From positions 372,001 to 436,000 of the forward strand of contig NZ_CABVLM010000002.1 in the NCBI RefSeq assembly GCF_902498845.1: a DNA stretch of 64,000 bases, written 5' to 3'. The notes under the pieces are model-generated. The model did no database searches, was not told the origin of the DNA, and saw only the letters and a list, made by a program, of their open reading frames with translations. Made by a program: the position numbers and the translations under genes. Source of the DNA: Pseudoalteromonas rhizosphaerae. GTDB taxonomy: Bacteria; Pseudomonadota; Gammaproteobacteria; Enterobacterales; Alteromonadaceae. Positions 1-7,203 of this stretch are shown piece by piece. Position 1 is the stretch's first letter; every line of letters begins with the position of its first letter.

Positions 1-1
1 A

Positions 2-982
2 GGTAAACATATTCAGTGCCAAAACGAAAGTGGTGTTGTGGCAATTAATAACACTGAAGTGACTGATGAAGACATTGAAAATGTTATTCATATTGCGCGC
101 TCTGTGCCTATTTCAGCCGAACGTAAAATGCTGCATGCACTGCCGCAAGAATATAGTATCGATATGCAAGAAGGGATTAAAAACCCGCGTGGTATGAGTG
201 GTGTACGAATGGAAGCCCGTGCTCACATCATAACTTGCTCAAACGATATGGCGAAAAATATTGAAAAATGTGTTGAGCGTTGTGGTCTTGAAGTTGACCA
301 ACTGATTTTCACCGCATTAGCGTCGTGTTATTCGGTATTAACCGATGACGAAAAAGAGCTCGGTGTTGCGGTACTTGATATCGGTGGCGGTACGATGGAT
401 ATCACTATTTATATCAATGGTGCGTTGCGCCACTCTGCAGTTATTCCTGTAGCGGGCAACCAAGTTACTGGCGATATTGCAAAAATATTTCGTACACCGA
501 TATCCCATGCTGAATCACTCAAGGTACAATATGCCTGTGCAAGTAGCCAAATGGCCAGCAGCGAAGAAACTATTGAAGTGCCTAGTGTCGGCGGGCGACC
601 AGCGCGGTTAATGTCGCGTCATACCTTATCTGAGGTGGTTGAGCCACGTTTTAGAGAATTATTTGAATTAGCGATGGAAGAAATACATCGTTCAGGATTA
701 GCAGACCAAATTGCAGCAGGACTCGTCATTACTGGCGGTAGTGCTAAAATGGCTGGCGCGATGGAAGTGGCTGAAGACATTTTCCAGATGCCAGTGAGAA
801 TAGGCAAACCTATAGGGATAGTTGGTTTGACAGATTATGTAGATGACCCTTCATATGCAACGGCGGTTGGCTTATTACAATATGGCCGCACAATGCAATC
901 GATGAATGCACAAAAATCGAAACCTGAAGGCGATAATAATTGGTGGAACCGCATAACGAAGTGGTTTCAAGGCGAGTTTTAA
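2..982 (+). CDS. ftsA: Cell division protein FtsA (5' end outside window)
   Basis: FtsA is the actin-like ATPase that tethers FtsZ to the inner membrane and recruits later divisome proteins. The reading frame is open from base 2, and the first codons (G-K-H-I-Q-C-Q-N-E) match the FtsA segment following the 1C region, so the gene is truncated by the window edge and does not begin at the internal GTG at 38. Visible marks are the SGVRMEARAH and ITCSNDMAKN stretches, the phosphate-binding motif VLDIGGGTMDI, and a second nucleotide-binding loop VITGGSAKM. The C-terminus ends in a Trp/Phe-rich, basic amphipathic helix (WWNRITKWFQGEF) like the membrane-targeting tail of the family. ftsZ follows after 21 bases, the standard dcw-cluster order. 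Confidence 0.97.
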   Translation, partial: GKHIQCQNESGVVAINNTEVTDEDIENVIHIARSVPISAERKMLHALPQEYSIDMQEGIKNPRGMSGVRMEARAHIITCSNDMAKNIEKCVERCGLEVDQLIFTALASCYSVLTDDEKELGVAVLDIGGGTMDITIYINGALRHSAVIPVAGNQVTGDIAKIFRTPISHAESLKVQYACASSQMASSEETIEVPSVGGRPARLMSRHTLSEVVEPRFRELFELAMEEIHRSGLADQIAAGLVITGGSAKMAGAMEVAEDIFQMPVRIGKPIGIVGLTDYVDDPSYATAVGLLQYGRTMQSMNAQKSKPEGDNNWWNRITKWFQGEF

Positions 983-1003
983 TACTCAAGTCGGAGAGTA
1001 AAC

Positions 1004-2248
1004 ATGTTTGATATAATGGAACAACACAGCGAAGAAGCTGTCATAAAAGTAATAGGCGTGGGCGGCGGCGGCGGTAACGCTGTTGAGCACATGGTTAAGC
1101 AACAAATTGAAGGCGTGCGTTTTATTGCCGCTAATACGGATGCTCAGGCATTACGTAACTCATCAGCAGATATTACAGTGCAACTAGGTACTCAGATCAC
1201 GTCTGGGCTAGGTGCGGGTGCAAACCCTGATGTAGGTCGTAAATCAGCAGAAGAAGACGCCGATACTATTCGTGCCAGCCTTGAAGGTGCTGATATGGTA
1301 TTTATCGCAGCGGGTATGGGCGGTGGTACTGGCACAGGGGCTGCGCCTGTGGTTGCCAAAATTGCTAAAGAGTTAGGTATTTTAACGGTTGCTGTAGTGA
1401 CACGTCCGTTTGACTTTGAAGGTAAAAAGCGCGCAGCAGCGGCTGAACAAGGTATTAACGAATTGTCAGAAATTGTAGATTCACTTATTACAATTCCTAA
1501 CAATAAATTGCTTAAAGTTTTAGGTAAAGGGACTACACTGTTAGACGCATTCGCTAAAGCAAATGATGTATTATTTGGTGCCGTGCAAGGTATTGCGGAA
1601 CTAATTACTCGTTCTGGTTTGATTAACGTGGATTTCGCCGACGTACGTACAGTAATGTCAGCCATGGGTACTGCGATGATGGGCACAGCGTCTGCATCGG
1701 GTCCTGATCGTGCGCAAGAAGCTGCAGAAGCTGCAATCTCAAGCCCACTACTTGAAGACGTTGATTTAACTGGCGCGAAAGGCATCCTAGTTAACATCAC
1801 TGCAGGTATGGATATCGCAATTGAAGAGTTTGAAATTGTTGGTAATCACGTTAAAGCATTAGCATCTGAAAATGCGACTGTGGTGGTTGGTGCGGTTATT
1901 GACCCGGAAATGACTGATGAACTACGTGTAACTGTAGTCGCTACAGGTTTAGGCGGCGATCGTCGTCCACAGTTTGGTATTGTCGATAACGGCTTTAAAA
2001 AAGCGTCAGGTTCTGATGTTAGCAGTTCAACAAACCAAACTAGCAGTATGTATGTACCAAGCTTTGCAAGCCAAGGTAGTGGCGATGAAATGACTGCTGC
2101 TCCAGCGATTGAAAAGCATGAATCGAGCAAGACAACGCAAAGCAATAGTGGTTTATCTAAAACTAATGATAGCGGGAAAAAGTCTGATAAATCAGAAGGT
2201 GGCGATTATTTCGACATCCCTGCATTTTTAAGAAAACAAGCAGATTAA
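1004..2248 (+). CDS. ftsZ: Cell division GTPase FtsZ
   Basis: FtsZ is the tubulin-like GTPase that forms the Z-ring at midcell. The 414-residue protein has the glycine-rich N-terminal loop (about residues 18-25), the tubulin/FtsZ signature GGGTGTG at 106-112, the T7-loop region around NVDFADV, and a variable Ser/Thr/Lys-rich linker from about residue 330. It ends in the conserved C-terminal peptide DYFDIPAFLRKQAD, which binds FtsA and ZipA. A Shine-Dalgarno-like GGAGAG sits just before the ATG. Length and architecture are normal for a gammaproteobacterium. It is probably co-transcribed with ftsA; the next gene lpxC has its own promoter. Confidence 0.98.
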   Translation: MFDIMEQHSEEAVIKVIGVGGGGGNAVEHMVKQQIEGVRFIAANTDAQALRNSSADITVQLGTQITSGLGAGANPDVGRKSAEEDADTIRASLEGADMVFIAAGMGGGTGTGAAPVVAKIAKELGILTVAVVTRPFDFEGKKRAAAAEQGINELSEIVDSLITIPNNKLLKVLGKGTTLLDAFAKANDVLFGAVQGIAELITRSGLINVDFADVRTVMSAMGTAMMGTASASGPDRAQEAAEAAISSPLLEDVDLTGAKGILVNITAGMDIAIEEFEIVGNHVKALASENATVVVGAVIDPEMTDELRVTVVATGLGGDRRPQFGIVDNGFKKASGSDVSSSTNQTSSMYVPSFASQGSGDEMTAAPAIEKHESSKTTQSNSGLSKTNDSGKKSDKSEGGDYFDIPAFLRKQAD

Positions 2249-2287
2249 ACAAAAAGGTAATTGTTTTTGTTTAAAAAGCGAACGAAT

Positions 2288-2316
2288 TTGGCAGCTGGTC
2301 GTATATGTGATATAAT
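2288..2316 (+). promoter_or_regulatory. Sigma70-type promoter of lpxC
   Basis: TTGGCA at 2288-2293 and TATAAT at 2311-2316 are separated by 17 bases, a near-consensus housekeeping promoter. It lies in the ftsZ-lpxC gap about 35 bases ahead of the lpxC start, so lpxC can be transcribed independently of the division genes. Called by eye from sequence. Confidence 0.75.
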
Positions 2317-2351
2317 CGGCGGTCTAACTGTAACTATAAGTGAGCGAAGCT

Positions 2352-3263
2352 ATGATTAAACAGCGTACCATTGCAGAGATAGTCAAAGCCATAGGAATTG
2401 GACTTCACAAAGGTGAGAAGGTCACTATTACTCTCCGACCTGCGAGCGCAAATACTGGGATAGTATTTCGTCGTGTCGACCTTGATCCGGTTGTTGATTT
2501 TGAAACAACACCTGAAGCCGTTGGCGATACGCAATTATGTACCTGTTTAACTAACAAAGATGGCGTTCGCTTATCTACGACTGAGCACCTTATTGCTGCG
2601 GTAGCGGCAATGGGTATCGATAATTTGATCGTTGAATTAGATAGCTCAGAAGTACCAATAATGGATGGTAGTGCATTACCATTCATTTATTTGTTACAAA
2701 AAGGCGGCATTGCAGAGCAGAATGCGGCTAAGCGCTTTATTCGTATTAAAGAAAAAGTACGTATTGAAGAAGGTGATAAATGGGCCGAGATTGAACCATA
2801 TGATGGTTTTCATATCGACTTTGAAATTGCTTTCGATCATCCGGCAATCAATGAAAGCCGCCAACGTATCGGTTTAGATATTACTACGCAAAGCTTTACA
2901 GAAGAAATCAGCCGTGCACGTACTTTTGGCTTTATGAAAGACATTGAATATATGCATGCTAATAACCTAGCTTTAGGTGGCAGTATGGATAACGCCGTGG
3001 TATTGGATGAGTTTAAAGTACTTAATCCTAACGGTCTGCGTTATAGCGATGAGTTTGTTAAGCATAAGATTCTAGACTGTGTTGGTGACATGTTTATGAC
3101 AGGCCACAACATTTTAGGAAAAATTACAGCTTATAAATCAGGCCATGACCTGAACAATAAGTTACTTCGTAAAATTATGGCGACTGAGTCAGCATGGGAA
3201 TGGGCAACATTTGATACCCCAGTATACATGCCAGCACCAGGTTTAGAAGTAGCCACAGCTTAA
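2352..3263 (+). CDS. lpxC: UDP-3-O-acyl-N-acetylglucosamine deacetylase LpxC
   Basis: LpxC is the zinc-dependent deacetylase that commits UDP-acyl-GlcNAc to lipid A synthesis. The start is taken at ATG 2352 (MIKQRT...), which aligns with the known family N-terminus and has GAGCG about 8 bases upstream; an in-frame GTG at 2340 is less likely. The 303-residue product shows the zinc-ligand motifs: His in STTEHLIAA and the His/Asp pair in [10 protein letters not shown]. Also present are the [10 protein letters not shown] and SRARTFGF blocks. The C-terminus lacks extra domains. It is the last gene of the cluster and is followed by a strong terminator. Confidence 0.97.
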   Translation: MIKQRTIAEIVKAIGIGLHKGEKVTITLRPASANTGIVFRRVDLDPVVDFETTPEAVGDTQLCTCLTNKDGVRLSTTEHLIAAVAAMGIDNLIVELDSSEVPIMDGSALPFIYLLQKGGIAEQNAAKRFIRIKEKVRIEEGDKWAEIEPYDGFHIDFEIAFDHPAINESRQRIGLDITTQSFTEEISRARTFGFMKDIEYMHANNLALGGSMDNAVVLDEFKVLNPNGLRYSDEFVKHKILDCVGDMFMTGHNILGKITAYKSGHDLNNKLLRKIMATESAWEWATFDTPVYMPAPGLEVATA

Positions 3264-3286
3264 TCGCAAACACTTAAAACAGTTAT

Positions 3287-3318
3287 AAAAAATGACGCTA
3301 TCTAGCGTCATTTTTTTT
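3287..3318 (+). terminator. Rho-independent terminator after lpxC
   Basis: An 8-bp perfect stem (TGACGCTA / TAGCGTCA, loop TC) preceded by a run of A and followed by eight T residues, 24 bases after the lpxC stop codon. Confidence 0.9.
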
Positions 3319-3350
3319 GTTTAAATATTGCGGTTTAGTTTTTTAATGTT

Positions 3351-3510
3351 ATACCAATCGTGTTAAGTTACTGACCATTTATAGCGACAGATAAATGGAG
3401 TGATAACAAGGCGTAAATTTTGACATGTAGTTGTTCTACTTAAAAATTATAACGCAGTTAGCGCTTTATTTAGCTCGCTAGAATGGTTAAATATTTAAGT
3501 CGATTGGTAT
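3351..3510. repeat. MITE-like dispersed repeat with 10-bp terminal inverted repeats
   Basis: A 160-bp non-coding element bounded by perfect 10-bp inverted termini, ATACCAATCG at 3351-3360 and CGATTGGTAT at 3501-3510. An internal imperfect dyad (GCGTAAATTTTGA ... TTAAAAATTATAACGC) would let the transcript fold. Elements with ATACCAAT/ATTGGTAT ends and an internal AACAAGGCG...AACGCAGTTAGC core are, from memory, dispersed in Pseudoalteromonas and related genomes. Only one copy was noticed here. It sits between convergent lpxC and yjjG and its right end nearly touches the yjjG stop. Confidence 0.7.
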
Positions 3511-3519
3511 TAAACCTTT

Positions 3520-4194
3520 TTACAATCCTAACAACTGTTGTAACTGTACCAGCTCAGTCACTTGGTATGTTGGTTCAATGCCTTCTGGCAGAACTGTGTT
3601 GGGGTGCTGTAGCCAGCAGGTATCAATCCCGGCATTTTGGCCACCTAAGATATCACTGCTTGCGGTATCACCGACCATTAAGATCTGTTCTTTTGGTGGA
3701 TTACCTAACAGTTCAAAAGTGTGATAAAAAATTTCTGCGGCTGGTTTTGCAATTCCCACTTGCTCAGAGATAACTAAACAATCAAACATCTCTTTTAATC
3801 CGGTATGCTCTAAGCGGCGTGCTTGTAGCTGGGTAAAACCATTAGTGATAATGCCTAATTTAGCATGCGGTTTTAGTTTATTTAGCAGTTCAATAGCACC
3901 AGGTAATGGTTCGCAGATCTCAGCCATGGCAGTTAAAAAATCATCATTAAGCTGTTGAGCTGGAACATTGAGCTTATTAGCCCACTCACTAAATCGAGTG
4001 ACTTGTAGGTGAGTAGCGGAAATAGTATTGTTTTGATACTCAAGCCACAACGGTTTATTTGTTGCTTGATAATGACTGTAATCAGCGTCATTAAAATCTA
4101 CGCCATAAACTGCAAACATTCTTTTTAAGCCTGCATAGGCATTAAAGCTAAATAAGGTTTCGTCGGCATCAAATAAAACATGGGTGTACTTCAT
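3520..4194 (-). CDS. yjjG: HAD-family 5'-nucleotidase YjjG
   Basis: YjjG is a cytosolic HAD hydrolase that dephosphorylates (modified) pyrimidine and purine 5'-nucleotides as a house-cleaning activity. The 224 residues match the E. coli length. All HAD motifs are present: nucleophile D9 and acid D11 in FDADETLF, motif II T117-N118 in IITNGF, Lys150 in GIAKPAAE, and acidic residues D176 and D181 in VGDTASSDILGG. Its ATG overlaps the TAA of yjjX by one base (TAATG), so the two nucleotide-sanitising genes are translationally coupled. Confidence 0.93.
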   Translation of the reverse strand: MKYTHVLFDADETLFSFNAYAGLKRMFAVYGVDFNDADYSHYQATNKPLWLEYQNNTISATHLQVTRFSEWANKLNVPAQQLNDDFLTAMAEICEPLPGAIELLNKLKPHAKLGIITNGFTQLQARRLEHTGLKEMFDCLVISEQVGIAKPAAEIFYHTFELLGNPPKEQILMVGDTASSDILGGQNAGIDTCWLQHPNTVLPEGIEPTYQVTELVQLQQLLGL

Positions 4195-4739
4195 TAAACT
4201 TCCTTAGAGTAAAGCGCGGGATGAAGAAAAGGCGCCATAGCGAGTGTCAGCGCTTGCGTATAGGTACTTTCTCGGGTGGCATGATGATTAGTTAATAAAC
4301 CAATAGCACCGCCTTGCTGTTTGATATTGGTAGTATTAAATGCGTTATCCATTACATCGCCAAGTTCTTTGCCTTGCAATAACGCATTATACAGGCTTGG
4401 GGGTAAAGGAAGGTTACTACTACGACCGATAGCACGTTGTTGGTTATCAGCAACGACTACAAATGCAAAGGTAGCGGGGCCGTAGCTAAATTGCTCAGCA
4501 CCACCTTCCATTGCAACATAAAAATCAGCTTGGTAATGCTGTTGGCAATACAAGACACGATTTTGTGCGCCTATTCGTGTTTCATCTTCACCTATTGGCT
4601 GATCAGGTACTTGTGAAGGTGCATCAACTCCTTGACAATCAATCGTCATATTAGGGTAATAGAGAGAGAAAATACTGCGGGCAGCATTTATTTTTACCGG
4701 ATTTTTGGAACCGACGAGAATGCGTAATGGCTCTGTCAT
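4194..4739 (-). CDS. yjjX: Inosine/xanthosine triphosphatase YjjX
   Basis: This protein family hydrolyses non-canonical ITP and XTP so they are not built into nucleic acids. The 181-residue sequence opens with ILVGSKNPVKINAA, the typical substrate-binding N-terminus of the NTPase/YjjX fold, and contains VDAPSQVPDQPIGEDET and YVAMEGGAEQ with the conserved acidic residues. A good ribosome-binding site (AAGGAGAT) precedes the ATG. The stop overlaps the yjjG start, so both act in the same nucleotide-pool clean-up unit. Confidence 0.92.
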   Translation of the reverse strand: MTEPLRILVGSKNPVKINAARSIFSLYYPNMTIDCQGVDAPSQVPDQPIGEDETRIGAQNRVLYCQQHYQADFYVAMEGGAEQFSYGPATFAFVVVADNQQRAIGRSSNLPLPPSLYNALLQGKELGDVMDNAFNTTNIKQQGGAIGLLTNHHATRESTYTQALTLAMAPFLHPALYSKEV

Positions 4740-4806
4740 GCTGATATCTCCTTTTATGATGAAGTCAGCAGTTTACATAAGCTATATATTTCAGCAAGCG
4801 TATTTC

Positions 4807-5706
4807 TTAAATAGGCAAATCAACGGGGGCTAATTCGGCAAGCGCACGCTTTTTAAGGATAATATCTTTGATAAGTGGGGTTAATACTAACTCCATAGCG
4901 AGTCCCATTTTTCCACCAGGGACCACTAAGGTGTTGATCCTCGACATAAAGCTGCCTTCTATCATACGTAGGTAATACGGAAAATCGACGTCATCTATGC
5001 CACGAAAACGAATAACTACAAAGCTTTCATCAAGGGACGGAATATCTTTTGCGCTAAATGGGTTTGAGGTGTCAACGGTTGGCACGCGCTGAAAGTTTAT
5101 GTGAGTACGTGAGAACTGTGGCGTAATGTGATTAATGTAATCATCCATACTGCGGACAATTGAGCCCATAACAGCTTCGCGAGAGTGACCACGTTCAGAG
5201 GTGTCGCGGATTAACTTTTGGATCCACTCAAGGTTAATGATAGGCACCATACCAATTAGTAAATCAACATGCTTAGCTACATCATGATCTTCATCGACAA
5301 CACCGCCATGCAGTCCTTCGTAGAATAAAATATCGGTGCTACTTTCCAGTTCTTGCCACGGAGTAAAGGTACCTGGTAGTTGATTGTATGGCACGGCTTC
5401 GTCAAAGGTATGCAAATAACGACGTAATTTACCTGCTCCAGTATCGCCATAGGTGCTGAACAAACCTTCTAGGGCTGCAAAGTCATTAGCTTCACGACCA
5501 AAGTAACTAATGTGTTTACCTTCTTGCTGCGCTTCGCGAACTTTTTTATCCATCTCAGGACGAGTATAGCGATGAAAACTGTCGCCCTCTATAAATGCGG
5601 CCTCAATATTAAGACTACGAAATATATGCTTAATAGCACTTGTCGTGGTGGTAGTACCCGCACCAGATGAACCAGTGATCGCAATAATAGGATGTTTAGC
5701 TGACAT
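4807..5706 (-). CDS. prkB: Phosphoribulokinase-like P-loop kinase PrkB
   Basis: The 299-residue protein closely follows E. coli PrkB, a member of the phosphoribulokinase/uridine kinase P-loop family annotated as phosphoribulokinase although the organism shows no Calvin cycle. Walker A is GSSGAGTT at residues 12-19. Other family blocks are GDSFHRYTRPEMD, FYEGLHGGVV, NLEWIQKLIRDTSERGHSREAV and NTLVVPGGKMGLAMEL. The real substrate in heterotrophic gammaproteobacteria is not settled. It is divergent from the unknown secreted gene at 5844 and lies upstream of yjjX-yjjG on the same strand, 67 bases away. Confidence 0.92.
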   Translation of the reverse strand: MSAKHPIIAITGSSGAGTTTTTSAIKHIFRSLNIEAAFIEGDSFHRYTRPEMDKKVREAQQEGKHISYFGREANDFAALEGLFSTYGDTGAGKLRRYLHTFDEAVPYNQLPGTFTPWQELESSTDILFYEGLHGGVVDEDHDVAKHVDLLIGMVPIINLEWIQKLIRDTSERGHSREAVMGSIVRSMDDYINHITPQFSRTHINFQRVPTVDTSNPFSAKDIPSLDESFVVIRFRGIDDVDFPYYLRMIEGSFMSRINTLVVPGGKMGLAMELVLTPLIKDIILKKRALAELAPVDLPI

Positions 5707-5843
5707 AATTTTTCTCGTTTTAAGTAGCTCTGTAGTTATAAGGCGTAGTAAGGGGGTAGGTCAAGTGACATATCAATAACAGACTTGGGAATAACTATAA
5801 AATAGCGCTATTATAAGGGCGATAAAAATAATTAGAGAATGAT

Positions 5844-6713
5844 ATGAAATTGACTTTACCTTGGCTAAGTTTTGTTGCCACCCTTGCAGTTACCCCTAAT
5901 AGCGTTTTAGCTGCGATGCCAAAAAGCGAAATTTTACTTGCTAAACTTAACACAGAATATGGGTTACAAGTAAGCCGTATCACTAATAATGATGTTTATA
6001 ATAATCAGCCTTTACTTACCAAAGGTGGTATTTATTTTACCCAAGAAGTGCAAAGTGAAGGGCAAAGTCAAACAGATCTAGCTTTTTATGATTTTACCAA
6101 TAAGCAAGTAACTAATTTAACAAATACTGCTGTGAGTGAATACTCGCCGACTTTAACACCTAATGGTAAGGCACTGTCAGCTATCGTAGTCGAGGCGGAT
6201 GGTAAGCAAAAGTTATGGCAATATCCGTTTGACGATAATGTTAAACCAAGTCGTATTTTTGAGTGGATAGAGCCAGTTGGTTATCATGCCTGGGGCGCCA
6301 AAAATGATATGGTGATGTTTATTTTAGGCGAACCACATACTTTACAATATACTCAGGTTGCTGCAGCGAAGCCAAAAGTGGTTGCTGAGCATATTGGCCG
6401 TACGTTGACATTTAATCATGCATTAGCTGCCTATACATTTAGTTATAGCAAAGCGCAGCAGCACTGGTTAGCAAGTTATGATCCGCAAGAAAATACCGTC
6501 ACTGACCTCTTTCGTTTACCGCAGACGGTACAAGATTACGCATTTAAAGACGCTAATACGGTCATTTATGCGGTCGATAATCGTGTTTACCAGCGCCAGC
6601 TAAATAGCCCTGAACAGGTCTCGCTATGGCTTGATTTAACGCCTTTCTGTGACACCAATATTACCCGTATGAGCTACTTAAATGATCAACTCGCTTTTGT
6701 ATGCGTTAAATAA
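5844..6713 (+). CDS. Secreted protein with TolB/PD40-like propeller repeats, function unknown
   Basis: The 289-residue product begins with a clear signal peptide (basic MK, hydrophobic core, cleavage likely after VLAA near residue 24). The body has repeating segments such as DLAFYDFTNKQVTNLT, YSPTLTPNGKALSAIVVEADGKQKLWQYPF and HWLASYDPQENTVTDLF. These look like WD40/TolB-type beta-propeller blades. Such proteins often bind peptides or partner proteins in the periplasm. The length fits a small five-blade propeller at most. It stands alone and is divergent from prkB; the gap holds a short palindrome (AATAGCGCTATT, 5801-5812). The function is not known to me. Confidence 0.8.
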   Translation: MKLTLPWLSFVATLAVTPNSVLAAMPKSEILLAKLNTEYGLQVSRITNNDVYNNQPLLTKGGIYFTQEVQSEGQSQTDLAFYDFTNKQVTNLTNTAVSEYSPTLTPNGKALSAIVVEADGKQKLWQYPFDDNVKPSRIFEWIEPVGYHAWGAKNDMVMFILGEPHTLQYTQVAAAKPKVVAEHIGRTLTFNHALAAYTFSYSKAQQHWLASYDPQENTVTDLFRLPQTVQDYAFKDANTVIYAVDNRVYQRQLNSPEQVSLWLDLTPFCDTNITRMSYLNDQLAFVCVK

Positions 6714-6790
6714 CTATAATATAAAACTTTGCAGGTTCTTGGCTGTGCTGTAGTTTACAGCTAAGAGCTTAATGAAAATCAAGGATATCC

Positions 6791-7156
6791 ATGTCAGCTA
6801 GTCCAGAGCAAATCAACGAGCAACTTATTGCATTAGAGTGCCGTAGTAATTTTAGAATTAAGAATATCACTGAATATATGTTACCTAAGTCCAAAGAAGC
6901 AATTTATCTGCATATAGAAGGTGGCCAAGCTAAGCTTGTGCTTCGTCCTGCACTGGAAGTCTTTAGTGATGATTTTAATAAAATAGCAGGCGTTAACCGC
7001 ATTAGCGGTTTTTTTCATAGTAGTGAAATGACACGGTTTCCAACGCGTATTTTTAAAAGCACGAATCCAATCCATTATGGAATTGGTTTTAAAATGACCA
7101 GCGTTGAAGGAGCAAAAGAGTTTATTTCTCAGCTAGTAAAAATTATCAATGGATAA
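6791..7156 (+). CDS. Hypothetical protein, 121 residues
   Basis: A small soluble protein without signal peptide, membrane segment or Cys. The start ATG has AAGGATAT upstream. The sequence alternates charged and hydrophobic residues (FRIKNITEYMLPKSKEAIYLHIEGG, LVLRPALEVF, FHSSEMTRFPTRIF, IHYGIGFKMTSVEGAKEFISQL), suggesting a compact alpha/beta fold that ends in a helix. I do not recognise a named family. It faces the M1 aminopeptidase gene convergently and is separated from it by a terminator hairpin, so it is probably monocistronic. Confidence 0.75.
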   Translation: MSASPEQINEQLIALECRSNFRIKNITEYMLPKSKEAIYLHIEGGQAKLVLRPALEVFSDDFNKIAGVNRISGFFHSSEMTRFPTRIFKSTNPIHYGIGFKMTSVEGAKEFISQLVKIING

Positions 7157-7172
7157 ATAACGCTGTTGATAA

Positions 7173-7198
7173 AAAACGGCAAGCCAATGGCTTGCCGT
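7173..7198 (-). terminator. Terminator of the M1 aminopeptidase gene
   Basis: On the minus strand a GC-rich stem ACGGCAAGCC ... GGCTTGCCGT is followed by six T residues, immediately after the aminopeptidase stop at 7204. The plus strand lacks a comparable T-run, so it mainly serves the minus-strand gene. Confidence 0.8.
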
Positions 7199-7203
7199 AC
7201 AAA

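Noticed and set aside
1192..1800. 202-residue minus-strand frame inside ftsZ
   Set aside because: It is the complement of a conserved ftsZ coding region, is low-complexity (Ala/Ser/Pro-rich) and has no ribosome-binding site or family resemblance.
5801..5812. Palindrome AATAGCGCTATT between prkB and the secreted unknown gene as an operator
   Set aside because: Only 12 bp and in an AT-rich region; chance occurrence is likely and the promoter boxes around it are weak.
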